DNA of 6,304 nucleotides from Archangium sp. GTDB taxonomy: Bacteria > Myxococcota > Myxococcia > Myxococcales > Myxococcaceae. The notes under the pieces were generated by a model. That model was not told the DNA's origin, did not search any database, and saw only the letters and a list, made by a program, of their open reading frames with translations. The stretch covers positions 1-6,304 of the forward strand of contig JAEUJR010000735.1 of the NCBI GenBank assembly GCA_016793585.1, written 5' to 3'. The translations under genes and the position numbers were made by a program. This document shows, piece after piece, positions 5,882 through 6,304 of the stretch (within the stretch, counting starts at the first letter, position 1; every line of letters begins with the position of its first letter).

Positions 5882-6304
5882 CTACTCGGGCGCCGTCAGC
5901 TTGTACCCGACGCCACGAATCGTCTCGATGATGTCGCCCGACGGCCCCAGCTTCTCGCGCAGGCGCTTGATGTGCGTGTCGACGGTGCGGGTGGTGATCT
6001 CGGCGTCGATGCCCCAGACGTCTGACAGCAGCGTCTCGCGGGTCTGTACGCGGCCCGGCCGCTCGAGGAACGTCTTGAGCAGGCGGAACTCGAGGGCGGT
6101 CAGCACCACCGCCTTGCCCTTCACCGTCACCTCGTGCCGCTCGATGTCGAGCACGATGTCGGGCGCGGTGAGCTTGCCGTTGGTCGAGACCGCCTTCGGC
6201 TCGTTGCCGTCGCGGCGCAGCACGTTCTTGATGCGGAGCATCAGCTCCTTCACCGAGAAGGGCTTCACGACATAGTCGTCGGCGCCCAGCTCGAGGCCCT
6301 TCAC
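5882..6304 (-). CDS. phoB: PhoB-type response regulator, C-terminal 140 codons; 5' end beyond the right edge
   Basis: The visible part starts inside the receiver domain at VKGLELGADDYVVKPF (first codon is an internal GTG, not a start), with the conserved Lys of KPFS present and the phosphoacceptor Asp off the edge. A linker is followed by a PhoB/OmpR winged helix: LTALEFRLLK, RETLLSDVWG, recognition helix TRTVDTHIKRLREKLG and IRGVGYKL near the end. By hand count about 45 of some 70 residues of this domain equal those of the regulator at 2853-3551, so the two are paralogues with probably overlapping DNA targets. The stop TAG lies 45 bases before the phoR ATG on the same strand, the classic phoB-phoR order, so this is the likelier cognate partner of that kinase. 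Whether the missing N-terminus is intact cannot be seen. Confidence 0.9.
   Translation of the reverse strand: MKGLELGADDYVVKPFSVKELMLRIKNVLRRDGNEPKAVSTNGKLTAPDIVLDIERHEVTVKGKAVVLTALEFRLLKTFLERPGRVQTRETLLSDVWGIDAEITTRTVDTHIKRLREKLGPSGDIIETIRGVGYKLTAPE

Overview
The window is GC-rich bacterial DNA with G or C favoured at third codon positions. It is tightly packed, with six protein genes and only short gaps. The base composition, codon habit and gene content resemble a myxobacterium (Myxococcota) or a similar GC-rich Gram-negative; this is an inference from style, not a marker-based identification. All recognisable genes concern phosphate sensing or polyphosphate metabolism.

Left part: positions 1-1214 (minus strand) hold the N-terminal 404 codons of polyphosphate kinase ppk1, which runs off the left edge. 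A 122-base divergent spacer (1215-1336) separates it from a long-form exopolyphosphatase/guanosine pentaphosphate phosphatase, ppx/gppA, at 1337-2851 (plus). The polyP-making and polyP-degrading enzymes are therefore divergently transcribed, not in the ppk-ppx operon seen in Escherichia coli.

Right part: four minus-strand genes, in transcription order from the right edge: a PhoB-type response regulator (5882-6304, its N-terminus off the edge), a PhoR-type histidine kinase (4712-5836), a calcineurin-like metallophosphoesterase with a long Pro-rich/acidic tail (3640-4698), and, after an 88-base gap, a second complete PhoB-type response regulator (2853-3551). The last one converges on ppx with a single base between the stop codons. 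A GC-rich inverted repeat spans that junction.

Working model (inference): PhoR signals to one or both PhoB paralogues, which share an almost identical DNA-recognition helix and so probably read similar Pho-box operators. Weak Pho-box-like sites lie upstream of ppk1 and of the second phoB, which would link phosphate starvation to polyP synthesis and to regulator autocontrol. Unusual points are the kinase's lack of any transmembrane segment, the duplicated regulator around a single kinase, and the phosphoesterase embedded between them. I see no mobile element, RNA gene, CRISPR array or clearly novel system. The large overlapping open frames on opposite strands are GC-driven shadows.
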